DNA of 64,000 nt from Penelope pileata (taxonomy: Eukaryota > Chordata > Aves > Galliformes > Cracidae). Positions 11,719 through 23,461 of this stretch are shown here, in pieces. The translations under genes were made by a program, and so were the position numbers. The notes under the pieces were generated by a model. It was not told the DNA's origin. It saw only the letters and a program-made list of their open reading frames with translations, and ran no database searches. Location of the stretch: the NCBI GenBank assembly GCA_013396635.1, contig WBMW01000464.1:1014062-1078061 (forward strand), written 5' to 3'. Position 1 is the first letter of the stretch. Every line of letters begins with the position of its first letter.

Positions 11719-12944
11719 CATAATAAATTCAAAACCAACTAAGTAGAACCACTTGAAAAAAGTGTTCTGTTTAAAAGCTTAGGCCACAGTGCTTTATGCA
11801 ATTTAACAAACTGTTTTCACGTTCAGAGATGCTTATAAAGGGAAGGAACTCATTCCTGGTGAATGAAAACTTAATGTTTCTCAGAGTACTGAATGCTTGC
11901 ACCAATTATCATTGTGTGATATATTTTTTAAAACAATTCTTTGTGCACACGTTTAAACAGTTAAAATGTGTGTATGGCAAGCTACATCATTCAAATACAC
12001 CTCACCATGGCTTATATATGTGAGACAGTAGGAGGCAAAGAGAAATTTATCTCCTTGAGCCTTTTGCAGAACCGTATTTCTAAAATCAGCTTTCTATTTA
12101 CTTTTGCACTGTTCTAACTCCTGTGGTAAGATATGATTTTGGATGTCCTTACTTCAAAGGATAAGAGTTTTTTTCTTCTTTTTCAATGTGTCCAAGTAAA
12201 ATAAGAATCTTCAATCTTTTACCATATGTGATTTATCTTATATAATTGATTGCCTAAAAATGTAGGTATGCTTTGTAAATTAGGCAAAATTTGAAGGAGA
12301 GGGAAGTATTTTTCCTTTTCTTTGTTTTTGCGTTTGGTTTGCTCTTTTCTTTTTTTCTAATTACAAATAGAGGCAAAACAGACAAGCTTTCAAGCATACA
12401 AGTTCTTCAGGCTTGAAAGAAGCAGAGTTCTTTGGAGTTAAATACAAGCTGAGAACAATCACTTTGAATTTGTTAATCAGTTAGATCATTTGAAAGAAAA
12501 GGAAGCTGGTACATCTGGAGCAGAGGAATGATACTTGCAACAGAAGAGATGATATGATAGCTACCTCTTGTGGGAAAGAGATGGGCGATTGATCATCAAC
12601 TTAACTTGCAGGAATTACTGGGTGTGGATAAAAGGTGTAATTTACCAAAAAGCTAGTATCTCTACTCAGTCTGTGATTTCTGGTATATGGTAGGGTTATG
12701 AATTTTAGCTCCCAGAGACTTATTTTGAAGGTTTCAGTGTCTCAAGTTTCCCTTGAGAATAAGGACTGAAAAGGCAAAAATGAAATTACTATTTTGTGAG
12801 AGACAATCTCTCTCGGATCTTTGAGTGTATCTATTTCTCATCAGTTATTCAATCATTCTGGTGTTTAGTAGTAGTTTGGTTTCATACATGTAATTTCCTT
12901 GAGGGCATTTGATATACTTGTTGAAGAACGTTTGTGTTATGGGA
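11719..12944. other. Non-coding, no recognisable feature
   Basis: AT-rich unique-looking sequence, T-rich around 12300-12360. No supported gene or repeat. Confidence 0.5.
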
Positions 12945-13812
12945 TGTGTAAGCCAGGGTAGGTAGCCTGGAAGGAATAGAGACATCTTTTCTGAGCAGCT
13001 AGGGACTGAGTTAGGAAAGCTAAAGCCCAGACAGAATTGGGTTTGGCCAAGGCCATCAAGGTCAACAAAGAAGGACTTCCTTAAATACCTCAGTGACAAA
13101 AGGAAGACTAGGAAAAATGTGGGCCCCCTCTTGAAGGAAACAGGAGACCTCGTTACCCAGGACAGTGAAAAGGCTGTGATACTGAATGCCATCTGTCTTT
13201 AACAGCAAGATCAGCCTTCAGGAACCTCAGGTCCTGGAAACCAGGATGAATGGCTGGAGTAAGGAGGATGTATCTTTAGTGGAAGAGGATCTGGTCGGGG
13301 TGTACTTGAGCAAACTGGACATGGTGCAAAGGCTATTTGAAGGTCAGTAACTAGCAGTGTACCCCAGGGGTTAATACTGGGTCCATTAACAAAGAAGTTA
13401 AACAGCTGATTGAGACAATGTGGCAGAGTGCATGCTCAGTAAGTTTGCAGATTACACAAAAGTGGGAGAAATGGCTGATAAGCCAAAAAGCCATGATGCC
13501 ATCCATAGGGACGTCAATAGGATGGACAAATGAGCTGACAGAAACCTCCTGAAATTCAACAAGATGTGCAAAATCCTGTATGAGGGAAGGAACAACTGCA
13601 GATCCCAGTAATGGTGTTGGCCACCCAACCAGAAAACAGCTTGGTGGAAGGGGAACTAGAGGTCCTGGAGGATACCACGTTTACCTTGAAGAAGCAGCAT
13701 TCCATTGCTGCAAAGGCCAAGGGCTTCTTGGGCTATATTAGGCAAAGTATTGTCAATAAGTTATGGGATGTGATCCTTGCTGCCTACTCAGTGCTGCCTT
13801 GGGTTTCTGAAG
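12945..13812 (+). mobile_element. CR1 LINE relic (ORF2 fragment)
   Basis: Sense-strand remnant of an avian CR1 non-LTR retrotransposon. The first part (about 12945-13320) resembles the ORF2 region before the reverse transcriptase core, including the AGGAAAGCTAAAGCC block and a GACAAAAGGAAGACTAGGAA block. The text then jumps near 13325-13345 to the later RT region: a VPQG-like segment around 13357-13375, then LSKFAD at about 13438-13452 and the downstream MKFN/LH-like region. Most of the RT core is therefore missing. Stops and frameshifts break the frame, and the second catalytic Asp of the FADD motif is changed. The element also stops well before the CR1 3' end. Open frames here, including one antisense at 12845-13192, are relics of this element. 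It is non-functional. Confidence 0.85.
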
Positions 13813-14219
13813 GTTAATCTACAAGTTGTATATACTCAGAGAAGTTTGAGTGGCTTCCATGATGTGGAGAGTCTGTATGCAAACTGGTAATATCCATTAT
13901 GGCGAAGACGGTCCTGGATGAAATCAAGATTGTTGTGTGGTTTATGAAGGAAGTCTGTTCTGTCTTGCAGCAAACTTACCATTCTGGTGAGCACAGAGTA
14001 GAAGAGGGCAGTGAGAGTGCAGTTACTGGGAATACAAGGTTTCCCTTGTTGATGGAATACTTGGTTTTCTTATTAGACACTCTCTTTCCAGTGAGCTTCT
14101 TGATGAAAAGCAGATCTGTTGCTTCTTCACAGATGGAGATTTACAGGTTTCTTTTTAAACTCTGTTAGCATGGAGTATTTCATGGCATTACTCCTTTGAG
14201 ATCAAAGTTGACAGCATTT
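13813..14219. other. Non-coding, no recognisable feature
   Basis: Sequence downstream of the CR1 relic. An 89-codon plus-strand frame (13899-14168) has no recognisable similarity. Confidence 0.45.
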
Positions 14220-14640
14220 CACAAGGGAGGGCGATTCCTCCATAGTTTATGGGGGGGGCAGAATCCGCTAACAGTCTTCCATAAGAAAGAGGGCTGAAGG
14301 AAAAACCCACTCACAAATTCGAGGAGTGATTACCGTAGATAATCCTTATAGATTCAGGAGAACTTCTTGCTGAGTTGGGCAAGTCTAACCACAAATGTTT
14401 ATTGAAGAGGTATGAAGCACCACTGGTGTTTAGTAGTCAGTCTCTATCCAGATGGCCTTGCTTCAGTCACTGGAGCGTGACTGTTGAATTCCTCTTAATT
14501 TGCAGTAGCTAGGAGTAACATAAGCAGTAGCTAGGAGTTGAGCTAGGGCAACGTAAGCTTCCTGCTCACTCTTATATCCAGGCTATTAGTTGCTGGTCTT
14601 GCAATCTTTGGTCAATTATTCCTTTTTAAGCATTTTCCCA
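14220..14640 (-). mobile_element. Possible ERV LTR fragment, minus strand
   Basis: Read on the minus strand, the block has a TATA-like GGATATAAGA near 14570-14580, then about 170 bases later an AATAAA (14397-14402, seen as TTTATT on plus), then a GT- and T-containing downstream part. This order matches an LTR promoter, R region and polyadenylation signal. There is no adjoining retroviral gene, and the ends were not determined. The alternative is unrelated unique sequence with fortuitous signals. Confidence 0.3.
14502..14538 (+). repeat. 15-bp direct repeat, 22-bp spacing
   Basis: GCAGTAGCTAGGAGT occurs perfectly at 14502-14516 and 14524-14538. It lies within the possible minus-strand LTR, between its TATA-like box and polyadenylation signal. 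Confidence 0.9.
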
Positions 14641-16284
14641 GCTGAGAGCTGCTTCTTATGGTCTCTCAGGGCTGAGTGAAATTCATTTGTAATGAGGAAG
14701 GAAAGGAACAGGTGTCTAAGAGCAAACAGCTCAGTCACTACTCTGTTATCCGTGTCAGATTATAGCAGTCTGATGTCTACAAAACAGTGCAACATATGCT
14801 GTCATTTACCTCTGCCCTGTTATCTTGTTTGTACAGTTTGACTGACAGAAACATTGTCCAGTGGCCCTTTTTGGCCATCATTTCAGGCCCTCTGTAGATT
14901 CAGACAGTACTGGATATGTTAAACTACATTTTTAAGACTTTCCTTCTGAGTAAGAGACCTTCTGAAGGACCTATAGGACAGCCTTAATCCATCTCTGCAG
15001 GTTACTATCTCTTTTCATGAGTTCATAATCAACAATCGCAATTACTTTAAAAACCTGAGATGCTCTGACAGCAAAATATCCAAGTAACCTCTCTGTCTCA
15101 TCTGTATCACGTTTACTAAATATCAGTAATTTCCAAAGTGGAAAAAATATATTGTACAACTTTACCTCTGTGGTTGTTTCTGACTGATGGGCAGCTAAGC
15201 TCCATCACACCGCTTTCTTACTCTTCCCTCAAAGGAATAAGGGGAGAAAATATGATAAAAAGGCCTCATGGCTCGAGATAGGGGCAGGGAGATTGCTTAG
15301 TGTTTACCACTGTGGGCAAAACAGACTTGGCGTAGGGAATTTAATGTACTGTATTGTCTATTACTAGCAGACTAGAGTAGTAAGAAACTAAAAGCAAACT
15401 AAAACACCTTCCCCCATTTACCCTTTTCTACTTCCTTCCCCAAGCAGCAGGAAAATAAGGAATTGTGGTTGTGGTGAATCTGTAGCACTTAATCTGCCAC
15501 TCCTTTCTCACTCCCTTTCCCTGCTCCAAGAGTGGAGTCTCTTCCACAGGATGCCATCCTCCCTGAACCAATCCTGTGTGGGCTTCTCACAAACTCCTGT
15601 TCCTCAAACTGCCCAATATGGGTCCATGTCACAGGACCCATTCTTCAGGAGTGGACTGCTCCAGTATGGGTCCCTCACAGGTGGCAGCTTCCACCAGACC
15701 TCCTGCTCCACCATGATTTTGATTTTTAATGAAAACAATGTTGATAACACAGATATTTAAGTTGTTGCTGAACAGTGCTGTACAGAACCAAGGATGTTTC
15801 AGCTTCTCACACTGCCCTGCCAGGGAGGAGCTGGGGGTGGCACAAGGAGTTGGGAGGGGGTAGAACCAGGACAGCTGGCCCAGACTGAGCAAAGGGGTAT
15901 CCCATACATATGGTATCCTGCTGAGCAATAAAAGCTGGAGTAAAGAATAGGGAGGAGGGGAATGTTCAGAGTGATGGCGTTTGTCTTCCCAAGAACATGC
16001 TACATGCAATGAGCCCTCATTGCCTGGGAATGACTGAACATCTGACTGCTGATGGGAAGTAACAAATGAATTCCTTGTTTTGCATTGCTTGCATGTGCAG
16101 CTTTTGCTTTACCTAGAAAACTGTCTTAATCTGTGAATTTTTATGCTTTCACCTTTCCAATTCTTTTTTTCCATCCCACCTGGGGAGAGTGAGTGAGTGG
16201 CTGGGTGGTACTGAGGCTGCAACCTTCAGGAAAGCAGTGCATCACTTTCATATGCCTGCAGTTAATTGAAATGAAGACATGGCA
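14641..16284. other. Non-coding, no recognisable gene
   Basis: Unique-looking sequence. A 126-codon minus-strand frame (15629-16009) and overlapping plus-strand frames have no recognisable similarity. A G-rich patch lies at 15823-15860. No repeat family was recognised. Confidence 0.5.
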
Positions 16285-16560
16285 GTAGTTCATAAGCTGT
16301 CATTGCTGACTGTCCCAGTATTCTTGTCAATAGAACAAAAATCTATATGGTGGTGAAAAATGAAAGGTAATCAACTGCCAACCACAAACAAATTTTTTCC
16401 AGTTGATCTCATTATCAGTGATCAAGCTGCTAATATAAGATGGCACTTCAGTTCATTAGCAGTGAATATGATACTAATGAGTGCCTCAGGCAATTAAAAC
16501 AAGTGCTGTATTGTGTTAGTTTACTTGCAGTTGGCACTTTGAGCAACTTGGTGAGCAGGT
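16285..16560. promoter_or_regulatory. Candidate conserved non-coding element
   Basis: The block carries a cluster of TAAT/ATTA-type cores (around 16430, 16455, 16475 and 16490-16497) plus a RUNX-like AACCACA at 16380-16386, with no repeat signature and no coding frame. This texture fits a developmental enhancer. Conservation was not tested and the role is inference. Confidence 0.3.
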
Positions 16561-17849
16561 ATTTGATGCAGTCCATGCAGTGGTTCATGGACCCCCAGAA
16601 TGAAAACTAGTTACATTTTTGGTGTTAATTTTGTTGGCTACAATATCCTGTCAGGTTTGCGTAAAGATCTGCTGAATGTTAGAAGAAAGTGGTGGGTGGG
16701 TGTTAACATCTTGAATGTCCATTAATTTAAAATCCAAATGTTCTTTTTCTTTTATTAAGGAATCCAGAAGTATGCTCAAAGCCTGCACCAGCTGCAGGTG
16801 TTGATATGTCATAATTGTTTAGATACTATGGTAACAGACACTGGAAAAACACTGAGACAGACAGTTTTATGCCACTTTTCTTTTTGTCATTATATACAGT
16901 TTTGATTCATATGCTTTGGATTCAAGATCCGCTAAATTCAAAATCTGAAAGATGTGCATAGTTAAAAGTACTGTTTCACCTAGCTGATACAGAAATGCAG
17001 CATACCCTGCAAAACTATGTTTTAGATCTCTCTAGCCATCATTCCCTGGACCTCTAACCTGAACAAAAATTTTTTTACAGCTCCAATGAATTGTTGTGAA
17101 AATCTTTGGTGACCAAGTTTGAAAGTATACATAAATCCAAAATTAAGTGAGTCTGAGTTGTCTTGCCAACAGACTCAAGAACTGCCCTATCACTGATTTA
17201 TTAGCAAGGAATGAGAAAATGCTATAAAAGTACTTTTTACATACCCTTCCCTAGATATTCTGATGGCAACGAATATCTTGCATGTTACACGTTGTGTGTT
17301 TTATGAAGTGAATTATAGGCCAAACAATCCTAGCACCCTACTGTCTAGGCTCTGAAACCAACCGCATTATCTCCTTAGCTCCACTCTGTCTCTAGGGAAT
17401 GAGGAAAAGTACTGTTAATTCAGGGTTGACAAAATGAGAGCAACTTGGCTGGCTGATACTTGAGCTCAGACAGGACTGAACAAACCTGTCAGCAGTGCAG
17501 TTACGTGGCAGCTACCATATAAATTAGATAAGTGATAAGAAGTGGGAGAAGTATCCTAAGTATTTTTCACACACTGCTGGGGTCTAAATTATCTCTAGTA
17601 CTTCAGCAATAGGATCTAGCATTCATTGTTAGTAGGCTGACATGCTGATGAGATCTCAGAACAAGGAACTGATTGGGCAAAATAATCAAAATTGGCACAG
17701 ATCATTCAAGAGAATATTGTAGTGGGACTATGACTCTATAATTTAGTGATACACTCTTTCCCTCATTGTACGTGTAGTAGTCTGTCTCAGCTGAGTGTGC
17801 CTCAAATAGTGAAGCTTTAGGTGGATAGAAAGAAAGAGTGGAAGAGAGG
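16561..17849. other. Non-coding, no recognisable feature
   Basis: AT-rich unique-looking sequence with no gene, RNA or repeat that I could recognise. Confidence 0.5.
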
Positions 17850-18245
17850 GGCTAAATATGAGCAGATCAAAATGACCAAAGCTGTTCAGTTTAGACAGAC
17901 TGTAAGGGAGTCCACCAAAAATGAACAGTTAGGGGGGAGAACTTGGTACACTTCCATGGCCAGTCCCAGCCCCATAACACAATTACAAAGGAAAAGTTGA
18001 TGAAATTGACAGGTAGAAAATGTGAAATGAACAGAAGGGAAAGTACATTATTGACCCACAGAAATTCAATGCCACAGGAAATACTCAAGGGAGAAGCATT
18101 TAACAGGATTTTGGAAAGGGTGGTGTTGCTTAAACTGACTAGTGACTACATGAAGAAGTTAGGTCAAAAATGTAGAGGGGCTTTCGTCCTTTGTGAGAAA
18201 GGAAGCTGTGCACAGGGGCTTGTGGAGAGGCATCAAGAAGTGTGG
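17850..18245 (+). mobile_element. Old CR1/L3-like LINE fragment
   Basis: Around 17880-17905 the text GCTGTTCAGTTTAGACAGA resembles the CR1-clade segment encoding LFSLE. Around 18058-18120, AATTCAATGCCACAGGAA followed by a GCATTTAACAGGATTTTGGA block resembles the conserved region near the end of CR1/L3 ORF2. Both are in the expected order on the plus strand. Divergence is high and the boundaries are rough. Frames across it (17943-18281) are relics. Confidence 0.45.
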
Positions 18246-18929
18246 GTCACCTTAAAAAAAAAAAAGTCTAAAAATGAGTAACCAGTCTGAGTGCAGCACA
18301 CTGTTACAGCACATCACCCTGGCTCCGCAACTTTGTGCTGGAGCCCCAGGACTTCAGCTGCAAGTCAGAAGGCCTGCGCAGGTGACATCCTCGACAAGCT
18401 GCTGCTTGGCTTTTGTAACTTGGTTTACTTTAGCAAGATCTGCTTTGTGTGATATTCTGCCTAGCCTATCAGGTTTCCAGAAGTTAAAAGTAATATGTTT
18501 TGCACAGATTTTAAAACACATTTGCAAGGTGAATGCTAATCAGTTTCAGATCCCAGAGGTGATAAGCTCTGTGAATCAATGCAAACTCAGTTGTCCGTGT
18601 GGCTTTTCTTTATAGAAACACAACAGTATCTCCATAATCATAAGCCTGTACCTGATTTCCAAAAATGAAAGGAGGGAAAATAAATGGTGTAGATGGCAAC
18701 ATGCTACTCTTGGATTGAAATTGTTCTCAAATTGCTGGAATAGCAACGTATTGTCTCATCTTGTCACATTATTTATATCACACCCAATATGTAGTCTGTT
18801 TTAATGTGGTTTTATTCAGGGTTATATTGTTTAGCTTTTGCAAATCAGCTGTTATGAGAGAGAGAAAAGCGAAGTATTGTATACTGCCTCACATCCCATT
18901 AATCCCACTGAAGCTACAGTGAGCAGATA
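18246..18929. other. Non-coding, short A-run at start
   Basis: An A-rich run near 18254-18265 follows the old CR1-like fragment. The remainder is unique-looking. A 113-codon frame (18274-18615) has no recognisable domain. Confidence 0.45.
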
Positions 18930-19180
18930 CACAGCATGTTATTATATAAGTCAGATGATACTTTGAATGTAAGAGGAAAGCAGTCATAAGGAAACAACGT
19001 TAATGCTGCTATTAGAAATGTGGGATATTGAAATGTGAAGCATTTTTAAAAAGCAGCTGAAACTACATCTATTAGCAAGTTGAGAATCCTGCTAAGCAAT
19101 ATGGCATACACCATTAGCTGCCCAAATACCTTTGCAATGTGTTGTTATGGTTGTCAAGAGTTAATTAAATGTCTAATTCC
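18930..19180. promoter_or_regulatory. Candidate conserved non-coding element
   Basis: AT-rich block with several homeodomain-type cores, including CATTAG near 19112 and GTTAATTAAAT near 19159-19170. No repeat match and no coding frame. Enhancer-like texture only; conservation was not tested. Confidence 0.22.
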
Positions 19181-20561
19181 CAATGGCATTGCTAGGACCA
19201 AGGTGCTTACATACCTTTTGAAAGTTCAGGTTTGAATCCTCTAGCATAAGGATGTTTTCAAGCCTAAGAGGTATACTTATTGCCTATATACTTCTAAAAA
19301 CCCTTTGCACTTCCGTATCTACTGCATCTCACAGCAGCTTTTGTATTTCTTATATATGTGCATTTAATGTAGGTGTGAATCTTTCACCCAGTGAAATCAG
19401 CAAGACCTGAACTCAGACCCAAGGTTAAACACATGATGATTTCAGCTGAATGAGAAGAGAGTATTGGGTTATGGCATCACAGAATGATAACTACCTGATA
19501 CAGACATTCTGGGGTTTAATTTGGGTTTGTAATTTGCTTGCTGTATTGTCAAAATGTCCCTTTTAAGAGCTCTGGAGAAGCATATTTCCTTCTTTTTCAA
19601 GAGATTGCTTTCATCAGTTCCTGCAGAGTCCCTTTAACTAAATCAGTGCCTCATTTTAATACATTTGACACAATAATGCTCTGCAGCTGCACACAGAAGC
19701 CACAGATAAGTAGAGCACTGAATTAACAGGCCTGTTAAAACTTCTCAACTCTAAAATTCTTGACCGACTTTCTCATATACAAGAAAAAGTCTTTATATAT
19801 CCATTAGTGCTTTTAGTGCTTTATCATGCATTTATAATGCAGATCAAAACAGATCTTTTTCTCAATCCACTCTGTCTTCTCAAGGTCATTTCATTGTGAC
19901 TTTATTGATACACTTATAAAGGCACAATTACCAAGATCTGAGACATCTGTAAATATCAGAGAACAGTTGTACTATTACTTTCACAACTACTTGCCAACTA
20001 CACAGATACAGAGAAAGGATTTTGGTATGTTAAGCAATACAAAGTCAGAATCCACTTGCAGTCAAGATATAAGCCAGTGCCAAGGTTAAGGTTCCAACTT
20101 AAGTAATATTCCTATATTTAAATATATTGGTTTATATCACTCGAAAGATTATACGACCAACCTAAACTCATCCACTGCCTTTTGTATGCTGCTAAAGTAT
20201 TTCCTGAGCTGCTTTCTAGTAATGCCTGCTTTCCAAGTCTAAGGCCTTCCAGGGCGACAAGTGCTGTGGCAAGTCTGTATTATAGTGAGAAACTCATTAT
20301 TTGATTTAGTTAAAGAATTGTGTCAATTTATTTTTCCTATGAAAAAATAAATTTTTCAGTTTAAGTGGGAACTTGCACCAATTACATTTTTAAACAAAGT
20401 AAACAGTTTTGTGGTAAAAACCTCATGTTTCAAATACAGTTGGTAGTGAAAACCAAATTGCTTTCAGTTAAGACTTGTAGAAGAAAAGCATTTCTTCCTA
20501 AGTTTGCACCTGATCTAATAAGAAAAGTACGAGAGAAATAGAAGTCGAGAACATAAAAATT
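19181..20561. other. Non-coding, no recognisable feature
   Basis: AT-rich unique-looking sequence without a supported gene or repeat. Confidence 0.5.
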
Positions 20562-20578
20562 ATGCATTAATAATGCAT
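20562..20578. repeat. Perfect AT-rich palindrome, 8-bp arms
   Basis: ATGCATTA, one A, then TAATGCAT form a perfect inverted repeat. It also reads as two abutting ATGCAT/TAAT composites, the kind bound by POU-homeodomain proteins, although binding is only inference. Confidence 0.85.
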
Positions 20579-22752
20579 TCTCAATTGCCCCTCTGCAAGG
20601 AGGAATAACATGAGACCCATCAGATTACTTTATGCACAAACCTGCCAGATACTACAATGATGGGTGCAGTATACAAGCATAAGAAACCTCAGCACCCTTA
20701 CAGACAGCTGCAGCACTTTAATGCAATATGCTAAATGAAATTTTATGCCCAGAAGATTCAGTTAAGTATTGCTGAGACTACACTGCTCAGAAGTTAAAAC
20801 TCACTCTGAAAGTCTCCAGCTGGCGGCTATTTTTCCCTCACCAAATGTGTTTCTCTTTGCCACATCTTAAGTCAGTTTTCACTTGCCCTTCTACTGTGGT
20901 AGGTCTTACTATGTGAATCTCTCCCCTTTCCTGATCTTTGCCTCCTCCATCTCCTCCAGTGTTTGATAACCACCTGCAGCTATCCCCCACCAGTCTTTTC
21001 TCCCTTTTCTCTGTCAGACAACCCTTGCTTTGGCAGCTTCCCCTTCCACCAAGTGTTACTTGAGTTCAGGAGCCTATGGACTGCTCTGTAAAAGAAATAT
21101 AGGGCAATGCCTGTGGCATAAAAAATGGAAGTATCATGTTTTTACACAGTCAATACTACAGTCGTTACACCCGTAATGTGTAGTTTCTTTCATACTTGCT
21201 TTGCTTGTCTATTATCATATTTGTTGCTGTACTCCTCTGCTACAATAAGAGGTTATAAGGGCATGATGACATAAATTCTCCATACTTCCTTGCATATGAA
21301 ATTTCAATTTTCTTCAGCTGCTCAGAGAGGAAGCTTCATGCTCTTCCAGGTCTGGTGATGAATGCCTACCAACATCTATAATCCATGGCTGTGCGTGCTG
21401 GCAGGGTCAATTTATGCCTTTATTCTGCGAAAGTAGGTAAGCAGCGGTTGGGAATCTGCCAGACAGGAGTTCACAACATCCTAGCCTCTCTGCATGGATA
21501 TTAAACTTCCCATGAGATAATGGGGAACAGGGGTTTGTCTTGGTGTTGCTCAAAGGCTCAGTTGTAGCAACTGTTCAGCAACCCAGCAACTGATGTGTGC
21601 CAGAGTTGCCTACCAATTTTCTGCCAAGCAGAACAACCTCTGACATGTTAACTGGTCATCAGGATATCAAGACACCCCATGGATAGCCTGAGCATGCTGT
21701 ACTCTCTGGGCTCAAAGATGTTAGGTAAATGTGCAACATTTGTGACAGCAGTAGCATTTTGCCTCTAACATTCCTCTTCAGCATCCCACTTTCAAAGGGA
21801 ATTGACGTATTCAAATAAACAGTTTAGAAGGCTGGGATTTTCAGAAGCACTTAGCAATTGGCCTATGTCAGCTACTTGATCTCCAGAGGGAGTCTTCTAT
21901 TGACAGCGGTGCCAGCAGAGCCAGGACAGCGATGAATGCTTTGGAAGACTCCACATATGTTCATTCAAATTTATTCTATAAGGTTTAATTAAATATGCAC
22001 ATAACAGAAGTACTCAGCGCTTACAACTGAGAGTGACTTCTTTACAAAATAGTCAGTTCTTGCCTACAGAAATTATCTTCAATAATAATCAATAGTTCTA
22101 TTATGGAACCTACCAACACCAAGTCTTCCTAAAGACTAGATAAATCTCCTAACTTCAGTGGTTCAGGATTAGGTCCAGAGAGAGATGACCTAATTCAAAA
22201 AGCTTATCTGAACAAGACAGACAAAGGCTGGCTGAAAACAAATCTGTCAAACTTGCAAAGACTTTCAACACCTGGTGGCTCCTGTTCACTGAGCCAAACT
22301 AAAACAGGGCTCTGCTGTGACTACCTGAGTAATGAATAAAGATGTAAGCACATGTAGTGTATCTGTACAAATCCTTGCTTGCTGTTTTTGTGAGCAGAGA
22401 TATTGCATAACTTTGTGTGGATATGGTGATAAATGTTGGATATTCCTGGGATATCGCTGACAACTTTTACTAGAATGACTAATGACTGAGTCTCTTAATA
22501 CTTTTATCTCAGTCTTAGGCGATCAAATTTATATCATCAAATACTACGTACAAAACATGCCAACAAAATAGCCTGACTGATGAAAGCACATCTGAATAAC
22601 ACAGGACAAGCAAACAACTGTAGATTCTTCCCTATACACAGATGTTCAGGTTTTTCAAACTCAGCTAAGTAGACTTTCTTGAGTGTTTTACTTGTTTTCC
22701 CTTTATTCCTTCAGTTCTTCTTTTTTGAAAAGAGTAATGGAAGATATTAAAA
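20579..22752. other. Non-coding, no recognisable feature
   Basis: Unique-looking sequence, notably without even moderately long open frames. No repeat family was recognised. Confidence 0.5.
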
Positions 22753-22767
22753 TAAAAAAAAAAAAAA
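22753..22767 (+). repeat. Short A-rich homopolymer
   Basis: A run of about 14 A residues. No source element was recognised. Confidence 0.7.
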
Positions 22768-23430
22768 TCAGAGTGTGGACTACAATAAAAGTAACCAACC
22801 AACAGTGGGCAAGTTCTCGGCAGAGAGCTTTTCTATGAAAATATAAAACATGGAGACACCAGTTCCTGCTTATTTTCCCCATGTGAAGGATAGCACACTT
22901 GCATTTAGTAATTCCCCATTGGGCTCAGGTGGAATAGTTTTTAACTGTGGTCTGACTCCAGAAATGTGCTTGAGCTTTCCTTTTCTCAAAACAAGTTTAG
23001 AAGTAGAGAGCTGATGGACACTGCCTACCAGCAGGTGCTCTGCTCTGCCCGCAGGAGTTACCAGACAATGTCTTCAGGAGGTCTTGGTCTGGATGGATCA
23101 CTGCTGTGACCCCTTAGTGCAGCTTTTATATGTCCTACATCCTGACTTCTTACTAGGTGTCTGTGTGGAACATCCTGACTCAGTGATGGAATACAGCCAG
23201 TGCATGGCACTAGAGCAAGAGGAAAGCAGCAGATAGATACTGGCATCGTACTAATATTTCCAGTCCTGTATACTAGAGGCCTCTACGTTGTACCAGATCA
23301 AATCAATCTCTCTTTTGAGAGAAGCAGTCCTTATTAATTTGATGATGTGCACACAAAAGTTCTGGATTCCTAAACAACTCCCCCAGTGCCTCCTCCATAA
23401 GCTGAATAATAACCATCTGGTGGAGCAATT
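22768..23430. other. Non-coding, no recognisable feature
   Basis: Unique-looking sequence. The end of a 205-codon minus-strand frame (23251-23868) falls here; its translation has no recognisable domain. Confidence 0.5.
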
Positions 23431-23461
23431 TAAAAAATAAAAATAAAAAAAAATAATAATA
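23431..23461 (+). repeat. A-rich simple sequence
   Basis: Mixed AAAAAT/AAT units. It lies inside the 205-codon minus-strand frame, where it codes a run of aromatic residues, which argues against that frame being a gene. Confidence 0.75.

Noticed and set aside
12845..13192. 115-codon minus-strand frame
   Set aside because: It is antisense to the CR1 relic.
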